Shown: positions 25,253 through 34,367 of the stretch, in pieces
Layout of the letters: each line of letters opens with the position of its first letter
Position numbering within the stretch: position 1 is the first letter of the stretch
Origin: an uncultured Muribaculaceae bacterium
GTDB taxonomy: Bacteria; Bacteroidota; Bacteroidia; Bacteroidales; Muribaculaceae
Assembly: GCA_905209725.1 (NCBI GenBank)
Contig: CAJLTZ010000004.1
Coordinates: 1-48,899 of the forward strand
Length of the DNA stretch: 48,899 nucleotides
Direction of reading: 5' to 3'
The notes under the pieces: model-generated
Told to the model about the DNA's origin: nothing
Seen by the model: only the letters and a program-made list of their open reading frames with translations
The model's database searches: none
Made by a program: the position numbers and the translations under genes

Positions 25253-27238
25253 TCAGATGAGACAAATCCATGTGATTGCAGCCAGAAGAACGGCTCCAAG
25301 GAAATACCAGATAACGTAGGTCTGGACACTTCCGCTCTGCATTCCGCGGATTTTGAAGGAGCACCACTGTGTGAGTGCTGCGAGGCCGTTCATTGCGCCG
25401 TCAATCACATGGCGGTCGAACCATGCTATCGGGCGGCTAATGTGGGCGAAGATGATTCTATGAGTAATGTACTGATAGATCTCATCCCAGTAGAAGCGGC
25501 GGTTGGCAGCAGTCCAGAGAGCCGGCCAGATGTTCTTGACACGTGTGGGCCAGGGATTCTCTTTGTGATACATCACATATGCCAGTCCGATTGCGAGCAG
25601 TGCGATCACGATAGAGGTGACAGCCACCGAAGCCTCGAGATGGATATGATAGGGCTCGCCATTATACGTTACGAGTTCACCGAATGGAATGAAGCCGGCC
25701 ACACAGGTGATGGCGGAGAGGATAATCAGAGGCACTGACATCTGCCAGGGTGCATCGTGGGGTTTGTGACCCTCGTGCTTGTACTCGGGATTCTCTTTCC
25801 ACCAGAACACGAGGAAATACATACGGAACATATAGAATGCCGTGAGGGCAGCCACCATTGTCATCCAGGCTCCATAGAACCAGTGACGGTTCCACATTGC
25901 TGCGAGCATCTCGTCTTTGGAGAAGAATCCGGAGAAGGGAGGAATACCTGCGATTGCCACACATCCGATAAGGAATGTCCAATGGGTGATAGGCATATAT
26001 TTGCGCAGGCCGCCCATCGCTGTGTAATTGTTGGAGTGAACCGCATGAATCAGAGCGCCGGCTCCGAGGAAGAGGAGCGCCTTGAACATGGCGTGTGTGA
26101 AGAGGTGGAACATACCGGCCATATATCCGAGACCGCTGTAATGCACACCCTCAACAGGCATATTGTAGGCACATCCGAGCGAAACCATCATAAACGCGAT
26201 CTGCGAAATGGTGGAGAAGGCAAGGATACGCTTTATGTCGATTTGAGCGCAGGCCACCACTGCTGCGTAGAATGCCGTGATAGCACCCACGATGCAAATG
26301 AATGTAAGCGAGTCGGGCACCACGCAGAAGAGGGGGAAGAAGCGGGCTACAAGGTAGACACCGGCAACAACCATTGTGGCTGCGTGGATAAGGGCCGATA
26401 CAGGGGTCGGGCCCTCCATAGCATCGGGTAGCCAGATATGGAGCGGCATCATTGCCGATTTACCCATACCTCCGACAAATATCAGAATCATGGCCCAAGT
26501 GAGCACGCTGCCGCTCATGAATGTGGCTCCGAGCGTGGAGGCAAGCACATTGGTAGGCTGCGAATTCAGCATAAGGAAATTGAATGCCGATGCACCGCCG
26601 AGAGGTCCGTCGGCCGGAGTGTGCGCCACATAATATGAGAGCACCAGAATACCGATGAGCATGAACAGGTCAGCGAAACGGGTCACGATGAATGCCTTCT
26701 TTGAAGCAGCCACTGCCGAGGGGAGCTTATAGAAGAATCCGATCAACAGGTAGGAGGAAACACCCACGAGCTCCCAGAAGATATACATCTGGAAAATGTT
26801 GGTGGCCACCACAAGACCGAGCATCGAGAACGTGAAGAGCGAAAGGAAAGCGTAATAACGCTGGAATCCGGGCTCATGCTCCATGTATCCCCAGCTGTAG
26901 AGATGCACCATAAATGAGATTGTGGTGATCACCACGAGCATCATTGCAGCAATCGGGTCGAGAAGGAAGCCGATGTTCACCACCATGCGGTCGGTAAACG
27001 CGAGCCAGGTGTAATCGAATAGTTCCACCTGCTGGCGCACGCCGTCGACGATGAAAGCAGGGTCGCCACTGAAGAAATAAGTGAAGGCCACCCAATAAGC
27101 CATGACGAGAAGGACGCCATTGGCCACGATGCCAAGCGATCCCGCCAATTTGCGGCTCATTTTTACTCCGCCGATGCCCAGAATGAGGAACATCGTGAAG
27201 GGGAGCGCAAGAATTAATATCGGAAGTGTAATATCCAT
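25253..27238 (-). CDS. nuoL: NADH-quinone oxidoreductase subunit L
   Basis: This is the distal antiporter-like subunit of complex I, 661 residues. The core motifs are FWELVGVSSYLLIGF (conserved Glu, about residue 150), AMMPLHIWLPDAMEGPTPVS and GIPPFSGFFSKDE. The C-terminal third should hold the long lateral helix that braces the membrane arm, followed by a last anchoring helix at about 640-660. It starts 6 bp after the nuoK stop codon. Confidence 0.95.
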   Translation of the reverse strand: MDITLPILILALPFTMFLILGIGGVKMSRKLAGSLGIVANGVLLVMAYWVAFTYFFSGDPAFIVDGVRQQVELFDYTWLAFTDRMVVNIGFLLDPIAAMMLVVITTISFMVHLYSWGYMEHEPGFQRYYAFLSLFTFSMLGLVVATNIFQMYIFWELVGVSSYLLIGFFYKLPSAVAASKKAFIVTRFADLFMLIGILVLSYYVAHTPADGPLGGASAFNFLMLNSQPTNVLASTLGATFMSGSVLTWAMILIFVGGMGKSAMMPLHIWLPDAMEGPTPVSALIHAATMVVAGVYLVARFFPLFCVVPDSLTFICIVGAITAFYAAVVACAQIDIKRILAFSTISQIAFMMVSLGCAYNMPVEGVHYSGLGYMAGMFHLFTHAMFKALLFLGAGALIHAVHSNNYTAMGGLRKYMPITHWTFLIGCVAIAGIPPFSGFFSKDEMLAAMWNRHWFYGAWMTMVAALTAFYMFRMYFLVFWWKENPEYKHEGHKPHDAPWQMSVPLIILSAITCVAGFIPFGELVTYNGEPYHIHLEASVAVTSIVIALLAIGLAYVMYHKENPWPTRVKNIWPALWTAANRRFYWDEIYQYITHRIIFAHISRPIAWFDRHVIDGAMNGLAALTQWCSFKIRGMQSGSVQTYVIWYFLGAVLLAAITWICLI

Positions 27239-27244
27239 AACTGC

Positions 27245-27556
27245 TTAGAATCGCATTTGTTTAACAGAAGTGATATCGGTGTTGCCAACCTCGCGGTATA
27301 CATTGATGATGATTGCGATGGCGATGGCTGTTTCGGCGGCTGCGATGGCTATGGCGAAGAGAGTGAACACCATGCCCTCCATCTGGCCGGGGAAAAGGAA
27401 ACGATTGAACACCACGAAATTCAAATCGGCCGCATTGAGCATAAGCTCCAGGGAGAGGAGCAGCGCGATCATGTTTTTACGGGTCACAAACCCGTAGACG
27501 CCTGCTGCGAACATCACCACAGCCGGCACGAGATACCATAACATTGAAAGGTCCAT
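27245..27556 (-). CDS. nuoK: NADH-quinone oxidoreductase subunit K
   Basis: NuoK is a three-helix membrane subunit of complex I. This copy is 103 residues, the usual length. Two buried glutamates needed for proton translocation are visible in LLSLELMLNAADLNFV (about residue 36) and IAAAETAIAIAI (about 72). It lies between nuoJ and nuoL with short spacers of 11 and 6 bp. Confidence 0.95.
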   Translation of the reverse strand: MDLSMLWYLVPAVVMFAAGVYGFVTRKNMIALLLSLELMLNAADLNFVVFNRFLFPGQMEGMVFTLFAIAIAAAETAIAIAIIINVYREVGNTDITSVKQMRF

Positions 27557-27567
27557 ATCCGTCGGGT

Positions 27568-28095
27568 TTATCTTTTACGGGCAACAGTGACGCCGCCGAT
27601 TATACATGCGAGAAGAAGCACTGAGATGGCCTCGAACGGGAGCAGATACTGGAAACGGTCGGTTCCGGTAAATGCATGGCCGATATCAGCCATTGTGATC
27701 TGCGAACCGTCAGCGAGACATTGCGTCAGCGACAGGCCATTGATCAGAGGCATTGTGAAGAGCGCTGCCACGAGAAGAGCAGTGCCGAGCACGGCTACAG
27801 TGATGCCTGTGGCGCGACGGTGCGAGTCGAGGAAGGGCACCTGCTCATTGGGTTTGTGCGTAAGGAGAATCGAGAACACAAACAGCACCATGATGCCTCC
27901 GGCATATACCGCAATCTGCACGGCACCAAGGAACTGATATCCGAGCTGGAAATAGAACACGGATGTGCCCAGGAGCACGAACAGCAAATATGTGGCCGCA
28001 CGCAATATCTTTCGCGAAGTGACTGTCATCACGGAGAAGACCACGATGATCGCCGCTACCACGAAATATAAAATAATATTGGCTACTGAATCCAT
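27568..28095 (-). CDS. nuoJ: NADH-quinone oxidoreductase subunit J
   Basis: This is a five-helix membrane subunit of complex I, 175 residues. The third helix carries the conserved YAGGIMVLFVFSI stretch (about 64-76) that includes the pi-bulge region of NuoJ. It starts 41 bp after nuoI. Confidence 0.94.
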   Translation of the reverse strand: MDSVANIILYFVVAAIIVVFSVMTVTSRKILRAATYLLFVLLGTSVFYFQLGYQFLGAVQIAVYAGGIMVLFVFSILLTHKPNEQVPFLDSHRRATGITVAVLGTALLVAALFTMPLINGLSLTQCLADGSQITMADIGHAFTGTDRFQYLLPFEAISVLLLACIIGGVTVARKR

Positions 28096-28136
28096 TATGT
28101 TAAGTTGTTTTAATCATCTGTAAAATGAGCCTTTTC

Positions 28137-28745
28137 TCAGGCTTTGGGTGCATCGCTGCCCTCTTCGGCTGCTTTTTTTGCAGCCTCAGCCTCCTTGGCG
28201 GCCTTGAAAGCGAGAGCCTTCTTCTTGGCCTCCTCTATCTTTGCAAGCTGCTCGGGGGAAAGCTGCGGCTTCGGTGATGCCACTTCCCCTTCCGGCTCGG
28301 GACGATAGTTGAGCTGCTTCACAAGTTTGTCACGCTCGAACACTGCCTGCTCGAAATCATTGGAGAATTCCAGCGCGTTCTGCGGACAGGTGGTGACGCA
28401 AAGCATGCAGAATGTGCAACTTCCAAGGTCGTACATATATTTGTCGAGCTTACGCTTCTTCTTGCCGTCGGGAAGTTCCACCATCTTGGTGTCGATATGA
28501 ATCGTACCGTTAGGACAATTCATCTGGCAAATTCCACAGGCTATACAGCGGTGGCGCCCTTCGGCGTCATATTTCAGTGTCAGCTCGGCACGGAATCTGT
28601 CGGCAATCTGGAGAGTGGCCCTGTTCTCGGGATACTGCTCCGTGATTTTGGGCGTGACAAACTCACGTCCGGTGACACCCATGCCCGTAAGCAGGCTGCC
28701 AATTCCTTTACCCACAGATTTGAAATAATCTAAAATATTGCCCAT
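28137..28745 (-). CDS. nuoI: NADH-quinone oxidoreductase subunit I (two 4Fe-4S clusters)
   Basis: NuoI carries clusters N6a and N6b between the electron-input side and NuoB. Both binding motifs are present: CIACGICQMNCP (about residues 68-79) and CTFCMLCVTTCP (about 110-121). The last 50 residues form a charged Ala/Lys/Glu-rich tail that E. coli NuoI lacks. It begins 38 bp after atpG. No nuoE, nuoF or nuoG is found in the block, so the electron source for this subunit is probably not a standard NADH module. Confidence 0.95.
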   Translation of the reverse strand: MGNILDYFKSVGKGIGSLLTGMGVTGREFVTPKITEQYPENRATLQIADRFRAELTLKYDAEGRHRCIACGICQMNCPNGTIHIDTKMVELPDGKKKRKLDKYMYDLGSCTFCMLCVTTCPQNALEFSNDFEQAVFERDKLVKQLNYRPEPEGEVASPKPQLSPEQLAKIEEAKKKALAFKAAKEAEAAKKAAEEGSDAPKA

Positions 28746-28783
28746 CAGTGATATTCTGTTTATGTGCTATTGTTATCTCATTA

Positions 28784-29677
28784 TCATCGTTCCACCTGGC
28801 CGCCCAAAATGTCGAGCAACTCGGTGGTGATACTTTGCTGACGCAACTTATTATATTCGAGGTGCAGCTGTTCGAGAAGTTTCTGTGCGTTGTCGTTGGC
28901 GCTCTGCATTGCCATCACACGGGCTGCCTGCTCCGAAGAGCGGTTCTCGATTGTGATCTCCTGCATCGACGACAATACGAACATCGGCAGAACCTCATTG
29001 AAGATGCTGTTGGGATCAGGCTCAAATATATAGAGTTGATTGTCGGCCTCGGCCTTCTTTGAAGCGTCGCCCTTTATGGCCTCCTCGGTCACGGGGAAGA
29101 GCTGGTCGGTGGTGAGACGCTGGCGGCTCATTGAGATATACTTCATATATACCACCTCCACCAGGTCCATCTCGCCGCGAAGGAATCCCTCACGCAGCGA
29201 TCCGGTGAAGGCATTCACCTTGTCGCCCTTCATTTTGGAATCGACACCCTCCGTCATTACTACATTGAGATTCGGGTCGTCGAGTTTTTTCACCGCACGC
29301 GCTATCTTCTGACCCACAGGGAAGATGGTGACCTCCAGTTGCTGGCCATAGATCTCGCGCAGACGGTCGATGCGGATGAGGAGTCCTTTGAGGATATTGA
29401 TATTGTAAGCGCCGCAGAGGCCGTCGTCGGAGCCATACACCACGATTCCGGCACACTTCACCTCCCTTTCCTCAATCAGGGGCGAATGGAATTCCATCCC
29501 CGTGGAAAGGATATGTCCCATGATCTGCTTGATCTTCTCCTTGAAGGGCTGCAGCTTGCGCAATGCCTGCTCATTCTGATGCACCTTCGCCGAAGATATC
29601 ATCTTCATGGCACCGGTGATCTTCTCGGTGGAGGCCACCGATCCGATGCGGGTCTTTAATTCTCTTAGAGTTGCCAT
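28784..29677 (-). CDS. atpG: ATP synthase gamma subunit
   Basis: Gamma is the rotating central shaft of F1. This 297-residue protein starts with the classic ATLRELKTRIGSVASTEKIT and ends with the long C-terminal helix (LLEQLHLEYNKLRQQSITTELLDILGGQ). The middle globular domain has YGSDDGLCGAYNINIL. It is last in the atp section, 43 bp after atpA and 38 bp before nuoI. Confidence 0.95.
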   Translation of the reverse strand: MATLRELKTRIGSVASTEKITGAMKMISSAKVHQNEQALRKLQPFKEKIKQIMGHILSTGMEFHSPLIEEREVKCAGIVVYGSDDGLCGAYNINILKGLLIRIDRLREIYGQQLEVTIFPVGQKIARAVKKLDDPNLNVVMTEGVDSKMKGDKVNAFTGSLREGFLRGEMDLVEVVYMKYISMSRQRLTTDQLFPVTEEAIKGDASKKAEADNQLYIFEPDPNSIFNEVLPMFVLSSMQEITIENRSSEQAARVMAMQSANDNAQKLLEQLHLEYNKLRQQSITTELLDILGGQVER

Positions 29678-29720
29678 TGGCGATATTCTGAATTGTTGTT
29701 AAAGGTGTGTGGAGGCCGCT

Positions 29721-31304
29721 TTATTTAGCGTGGCTTATGCGGGATGCCACATCACGCGCGCATGCCGTGAGTTTCTCCTCCACCTCGGGTGTGAGCTTGC
29801 CCTGACGGAGTGTGTCAAGCACCACCTTATTGTCACCAAGCTGGAGCTGCTGCATGAGCTGGGTCTCGAATTCCTTCACCTTCTCAATAGGAACATTCTC
29901 GAGAAGTCCATTTACACCGCAATAGATCACAGCCACCTCATTCTCCACAGGCCAGGGGTGATACTGGGGCTGTACAAGAATCTGCTGGTTCTTGCGCCCG
30001 CGGTCGATCACGGCGGCTGTCACGGGGTCGATGTCGCCGCCGAATTTGGTGAACGATTCAAGCTCGCGGAACTGTGCCTGCGCAATCTTCAGCGTACCGG
30101 CCACCTTCTTCATACACTTGATCTGAGCGTTACCACCCACACGCGATACGGAGATACCCACATTGATGGCAGGACGGATACCCTGGTTGAAGAGACCGGT
30201 CTCAAGGAAGATCTGACCGTCGGTAATGGAAATCACGTTGGTCGGGATATAAGCCGACACGTCGCCTGCCTGAGTTTCGATGATAGGAAGCGCCGTTAGG
30301 GAGCCGCCACCTTTCACCAGAGGTTTCATCACCTCCGGGAGGTCGTTCATGGCCTCGGCCACCTTCTGGTCGTTGATAATCTTGGCAGCGCGTTCCAGCA
30401 GACGTGAATGGAGATAGAAGATATCGCCGGGATAAGCCTCTCGTCCGGAGGGGCGCTTAAGGATCAGCGAAATCTCACGGTAAGCCACAGCCTGCTTGGA
30501 GAGGTCATCATAGATGATGAGAGCATCGCGGCCTGAGTCGCGGAAATATTCGCCGATGGCCACGCCCGAGAAGGGAGCGTAGTATCTTGCCGTAGCGGAG
30601 TCGGAAGCATTCGCAGCAACCACCACCGTGTAAGGAAGCGCGCCATATTTCTCGAGGGTGTTGACGATTGAAGCCACGGTAGAAGCCTTCTGTCCGATGG
30701 CTACATATATACAGTAAACAGGTTTGCCCTGATCATAATTTTCTTTCTGATTGATGATGGTGTCGATCGCGATAGCGGTCTTACCCACCTGACGGTCGCC
30801 GATAATCAGCTCGCGCTGGCCGCGACCGATAGGAATCATTGCGTCTACGGCCTTGATGCCGGTCTGCAATGGCTGGTTTACAGGCTGACGGAAGATAACT
30901 CCGGGGGCCTTGCGCTCGAGCGGCATGCGGATGCGGTCGCCCTGAATGGGACCGCGGCCGTCGACTGGCTCGCCGAGCATGTTGATAACGCGGCCGAGAA
31001 GGCCCTCGCCAACGGGGATAGATGCCACCTCGCCTGTGCGGCGCACCGACATGTTCTCCGTCACCGAGTTCACCTTGTCAAGGAGCACTACTCCGACGTT
31101 GCTCTCCTCAAGGTTGAGAGCCACGCCCTTGGCGCCGTTCTCAAACTCCACGAGCTCGTTGCTCCTTACATTGTCAAGTCCATAGACGTGTGCCACGCCG
31201 TCGCCGACATTGAGCACAGTTCCGACTTCCTCGAACTTCACTTTCGAATTGATGTTTTCAAGCTCCTGCTTCAGGACATCAGATATTTCGCTGGGATTAA
31301 GCAT
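29721..31304 (-). CDS. atpA: ATP synthase alpha subunit
   Basis: This is the non-catalytic nucleotide-binding subunit of F1, 527 residues. The Walker A loop GDRQVGKTA (about residues 171-179), DSGRDALIIYDDLSKQ with Walker B, and the arginine-finger segment VGGNAQIKCMKK region are present (the family has IS-VSRVGGNAQ). A gap of about 130 bp separates it from atpH, the largest within the atp section, and it contains a 10-bp inverted repeat. Confidence 0.96.
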   Translation of the reverse strand: MLNPSEISDVLKQELENINSKVKFEEVGTVLNVGDGVAHVYGLDNVRSNELVEFENGAKGVALNLEESNVGVVLLDKVNSVTENMSVRRTGEVASIPVGEGLLGRVINMLGEPVDGRGPIQGDRIRMPLERKAPGVIFRQPVNQPLQTGIKAVDAMIPIGRGQRELIIGDRQVGKTAIAIDTIINQKENYDQGKPVYCIYVAIGQKASTVASIVNTLEKYGALPYTVVVAANASDSATARYYAPFSGVAIGEYFRDSGRDALIIYDDLSKQAVAYREISLILKRPSGREAYPGDIFYLHSRLLERAAKIINDQKVAEAMNDLPEVMKPLVKGGGSLTALPIIETQAGDVSAYIPTNVISITDGQIFLETGLFNQGIRPAINVGISVSRVGGNAQIKCMKKVAGTLKIAQAQFRELESFTKFGGDIDPVTAAVIDRGRKNQQILVQPQYHPWPVENEVAVIYCGVNGLLENVPIEKVKEFETQLMQQLQLGDNKVVLDTLRQGKLTPEVEEKLTACARDVASRISHAK

Positions 31305-31371
31305 CTTCTTTAATGATCCGTTTGGTGCGACAGGCCTGTTGGTATCTTTTCAGCCCGCGCTAATGTTTTTT

Positions 31372-31443
31372 GAGTGTTTGAATTTAAAAAGGAACCAGTG
31401 TTGACTTCGCCTCCCTCAATGCGGGGTCGCTTCTCAAACACTC
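31372..31443 (-). promoter_or_regulatory. Inverted repeat in the atpH-atpA gap
   Basis: GAGTGTTTGA at 31372-31381 is a perfect complement of TCAAACACTC at 31434-31443, with 52 bases between. The right arm overlaps the stop codon of atpH. It could form an mRNA stem that tunes atpA relative to atpH, since F1 alpha is needed in three copies per delta, but this is inference. Confidence 0.4.
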
Positions 31444-31979
31444 TCCAATAAGTTAAGACGTAACTGTTCGAGCTCGTTGCTGAGCGATGCATCCATCCTT
31501 GTGGAATCGACATCGATCACGAACCCGCCGATCAGACCGGGCTCCACATCGTAGGAATACTCGAATGTGTATCCCTTGAAGGCATTTTCCACCACTTTCC
31601 GAAGTTTCTGCATCTCTTCGTCGCCGAACTTGGCGGCAGTGGTGATCTTCACTTCTGAGATTTTGTTTTCGCGGCGGTAGATATCGCGATAGGCATAGGC
31701 CATAAGCATGGCGAAGTCCTCACGGTGATGGTCAAGGATAAGAGTCACAAACCGTGCGAAGTCGTCGCTGGCTTCGGGGCCAGCTGCCGTAAGCAGAAGT
31801 TTGCGCTTATCTTCGACACTGGCAAAGGGATTCTGCATCACCTTTTCCATGTCGGGATTCTGAGTGAAGGCCGTAATTACGCTTTTCATCTCCTTATAAA
31901 CCCTTTCAGTGCTGTTCGACTCAAGGGCAAACTTGTAAAGAGCCTTAGCGTAGCGGTGTGGTATCAGTCCGGAAATCAT
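31434..31979 (-). CDS. atpH: ATP synthase delta subunit
   Basis: Delta links the peripheral stalk to the top of F1. This 181-residue protein begins MISGLIPHRYAKALYKFALE, the usual first helix, and ends with the family's beta-rich end (VEPGLIGGFVIDVDSTRMDASL). It starts 6 bp after atpF. Confidence 0.92.
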   Translation of the reverse strand: MISGLIPHRYAKALYKFALESNSTERVYKEMKSVITAFTQNPDMEKVMQNPFASVEDKRKLLLTAAGPEASDDFARFVTLILDHHREDFAMLMAYAYRDIYRRENKISEVKITTAAKFGDEEMQKLRKVVENAFKGYTFEYSYDVEPGLIGGFVIDVDSTRMDASLSNELEQLRLNLLESV

Positions 31980-31985
31980 CAGCTA

Positions 31986-32480
31986 TCAGTTTTTCTCAAT
32001 TTCGTCTAAGAGTTTGTCGACAAGTTGTTTCTGGGCGGGTTCGCTCTTCATCTGAGTGCGGAGCATCTTCTCGGCGATTTCGATCGAGAAGCGACCCACC
32101 TCATTGCGGAATTGCGACTCAGCCTCTTTTCTGGCTTGTTCGATGGCCACCTTTGCAGCCTCCATTTCTCTGCGGGCTGCGGCCTGAGCCTCCTCGCGAG
32201 CCGAGTCGATGATCTCTGTCTTCATCTTGGCGGCCTCACGAAGCATGTCCGATTGCTTCTGCTGTGCCTCGAGAACAAACTTCTGAGCCTCCTCACGGGC
32301 ATTGGCAAGCTGTTCGCTGGCTTTGCGGGCATCTTCCACACCCTGGTCGATCGTGGCGGCTCGCTTGTCCATCATCTTGATTATAACGGGCCATCCCCAC
32401 TTAGCAAGAATGAGGAAAAGCAGGATGAACGCTACGAACATCCAGAAAACCAGGCCGGTATCGGGCGTGAATAATTCCAT
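31986..32480 (-). CDS. atpF: ATP synthase b subunit
   Basis: This forms the peripheral stalk of Fo-F1: one membrane helix (about residues 10-30, GLVFWMFVAFILLFLILAKW) followed by a very long charged coiled coil. The start at 32480 (MELFTPDTG) is chosen because the longer frame from 32534 adds 18 residues unlike the family and would extend into the gap after atpE. It has 164 residues in this form, the usual length. Confidence 0.94.
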   Translation of the reverse strand: MELFTPDTGLVFWMFVAFILLFLILAKWGWPVIIKMMDKRAATIDQGVEDARKASEQLANAREEAQKFVLEAQQKQSDMLREAAKMKTEIIDSAREEAQAAARREMEAAKVAIEQARKEAESQFRNEVGRFSIEIAEKMLRTQMKSEPAQKQLVDKLLDEIEKN

Positions 32481-32546
32481 TTCGTTTCTTTTTTGGAAGG
32501 TTTCACGCTCCCCGGCACAATGGCCGGGGGGCATGTGAGAAGATTA

Positions 32547-32789
32547 TTACATGAAGATAGCGAGTGCCGAAACAATCACTGCGAAGAGGGCAACACCCTC
32601 GATAAGGGCTGCGATCACAATCATGTTGCTTCGGATGTCACCAGCACTTTCGGGCTGACGTGCGATTGCTTCCATGGCAGAAGATCCAATCTTGCCGATG
32701 CCGATGCCTGCTCCGATTGCGGAAAGTGCTGCTCCAAGAGCGCCGCCAAACGACGCGAGAGGCGCTGCTGCTAATAATGTCGATAACAT
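32547..32789 (-). CDS. atpE: ATP synthase c subunit
   Basis: This is the ring-forming proteolipid, 80 residues with two hydrophobic helices joined by the polar loop ARQPE. The ion-carrying glutamate is E64 in ALIEGVALF. The residues next to it are Gly-Val rather than the Ser/Thr pair seen in sodium-binding rings, so proton use is the better guess. Confidence 0.95.
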   Translation of the reverse strand: MLSTLLAAAPLASFGGALGAALSAIGAGIGIGKIGSSAMEAIARQPESAGDIRSNMIVIAALIEGVALFAVIVSALAIFM

Positions 32790-32851
32790 AATTCTCTGTT
32801 TTTAGTGTTATTTGTTTTTAATTTATTCTTTCTAAGTCCTATCCAGTGGGG

Positions 32852-34093
32852 TTAGACCGCGTCAATCTTGACGCGCTCATTGCGGAGGGCTTCCTTCTCC
32901 TCAGCGAGTTCCTTCTTGTCCTCAGCCTCGAGCACGGGGTTGTTGGCATCCTCCTTTACCTTATGTTCCTCCTCACGCACCTGCGACATAGCGATGAAGA
33001 GGGCCGAGAGAAGCGTGAACACATAGGCCTGGATGAAACTGACAAGCACATCGAGAAGAAGCATGAAGATCGAGAAGAGCACGCTTATCACCGAGGCCGC
33101 GCCGGCAGCTGCCGCGCCGAACGCCGCGAAGATGAAGATAAGAAGCGTAAGCGTGATCACAATCATATGACCGCCCATCATGTTGGCGAAGAGACGCACG
33201 CAGAGTGCGGCCGGCTTTGTGAAGATACCGAAGATTTCGATGAGCTGCATGATGGGCAGTGGGCATTTCAGCCAGATGGGCACATCGGGCCAAAGGATCT
33301 CTTTCCAGTAATGCTTCGTGCCAAGCACATTTGTAATCACGAATGTGCAGAGCGCAAGCACGAGTGTCACAGCGATATTGCCGGTAAGGTTGGCTCCGCC
33401 GGGGAAGATTACCACCAGACCCACGAGGTTCATCGTCAGGATGAAGAAGAAAGCCGTGAGCAGGTAAGGTGCGAATCTCTTGGCATTGTCGCCGAGGGCA
33501 GCCTTGATGGTGTCGTAATATACGAACTGAACCACAAGCTCGAAGAATCCCATTCCCTTTCTTGGGGCGCGGAGTCCGCTGCGCTTGTAATAGTTCTTGA
33601 GGCCCATCACCATCCAGATTACGAGGCAGACGGTGATGAAGAGCGCGAGCACATTCTTGGTGATTGAGAAATCCCAGGGACGATACTCCTGGCCATTATC
33701 GAGCAGCTGCACCACCTTGTCCTTGTGGCTGCCTTCTGTGGCAATCTGGAACCGGTAGGTCTTTCCGTCGCGCTCGATGGTCTTTACCATGGGCACGGCG
33801 TGCTCAATCTCTTTGCCATTCTCGTCCACATGTGTCTGGATGGTGCGGAGGTCGGCCGAGGAGAAGGTGAACCATTTGCCGTCCTGAGCGCGCACGATCA
33901 CCGGCAGAGGAATACGGCGTGTATGGCTGAAAGGCACCTCCCAGCCGTAGCCGTCGCCAAGGTGCTCGAATATCACCTCCTTCACATCTAGGTCGTTGCC
34001 CTTCTTCTCCTCCTTTGCGCCGGAGGCGAATGCAGGCACCGCCATCAGGAGGCAGAGCAGCATGGTCAATATGGATATTCTTTTCGGCATCAT
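32852..34093 (-). CDS. atpB: ATP synthase a subunit with long N-terminal extension
   Basis: This forms the proton half-channels of Fo. The essential arginine is in LCVRLFANMMGGH. The protein is about 413 residues, far longer than the 270 or so of E. coli. A signal-peptide-like segment (about 5-24) and a periplasmic-looking domain of about 120 residues precede the first core helix, and a charged tail of about 35 residues follows the last one. Such extended AtpB proteins are usual in Bacteroidetes. The start is taken at the MMPKR pair (34093/34090), just downstream of the atpC stop, because the longer frame overlaps atpC without adding family-like sequence. Confidence 0.93.
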   Translation of the reverse strand: MMPKRISILTMLLCLLMAVPAFASGAKEEKKGNDLDVKEVIFEHLGDGYGWEVPFSHTRRIPLPVIVRAQDGKWFTFSSADLRTIQTHVDENGKEIEHAVPMVKTIERDGKTYRFQIATEGSHKDKVVQLLDNGQEYRPWDFSITKNVLALFITVCLVIWMVMGLKNYYKRSGLRAPRKGMGFFELVVQFVYYDTIKAALGDNAKRFAPYLLTAFFFILTMNLVGLVVIFPGGANLTGNIAVTLVLALCTFVITNVLGTKHYWKEILWPDVPIWLKCPLPIMQLIEIFGIFTKPAALCVRLFANMMGGHMIVITLTLLIFIFAAFGAAAAGAASVISVLFSIFMLLLDVLVSFIQAYVFTLLSALFIAMSQVREEEHKVKEDANNPVLEAEDKKELAEEKEALRNERVKIDAV

Positions 34094-34101
34094 TATAATC
34101 G

Positions 34102-34338
34102 TTAATAGACGCATACGGAAATACGGTTGTGGCACACGTCGGCCAGTCCACCCTCTATCGGCAACAGGTGTTCTTCGCCATCGGAGGTGACATATTTCAC
34201 ATTGCCCTTCACAAGCACCGATATGATGGGCGCGTGATTCTTGAGCACTGTAAAGCGACCCAGTTTTCCGGGGAGCATCACCGAAGAGGCCTCACCCTGG
34301 AAAGTGATCTCATGTGCCGATATAATTTCGAGTGTCAT
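34102..34338 (-). CDS. atpC: ATP synthase epsilon subunit, short form
   Basis: Epsilon binds gamma in the rotor. This 78-residue version contains only the N-terminal beta-sandwich (LEIISAHEITFQGEAS ... LPGKLGRFTVLKNHAPIIS) and stops where the C-terminal helical hairpin would begin. That hairpin inhibits ATP hydrolysis in many bacteria, so this enzyme must be restrained in another way. Short epsilon is common in the phylum, so I read it as natural, not a truncation. Confidence 0.93.
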   Translation of the reverse strand: MTLEIISAHEITFQGEASSVMLPGKLGRFTVLKNHAPIISVLVKGNVKYVTSDGEEHLLPIEGGLADVCHNRISVCVY

Positions 34339-34367
34339 TTTTAATGTGTATTTAATCCCGTATGTTC

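Noticed and set aside
25757..26431. Long plus-strand frames rich in His and Glu across the nuo block
   Set aside because: They are antisense shadows of nuoL and other membrane genes, caused by strong codon bias, and have no domain content.
32547..32789. Sodium-coupled c ring
   Set aside because: The residues after the carboxylate are Gly-Val, not the Ser/Thr needed in known sodium-binding rings, so proton coupling is more likely.
32852..34135. AtpB starting at 34135, overlapping atpC
   Set aside because: The extra 14 residues precede a complete signal-like segment and overlap the end of atpC. The ATG pair at 34093/34090 fits better.
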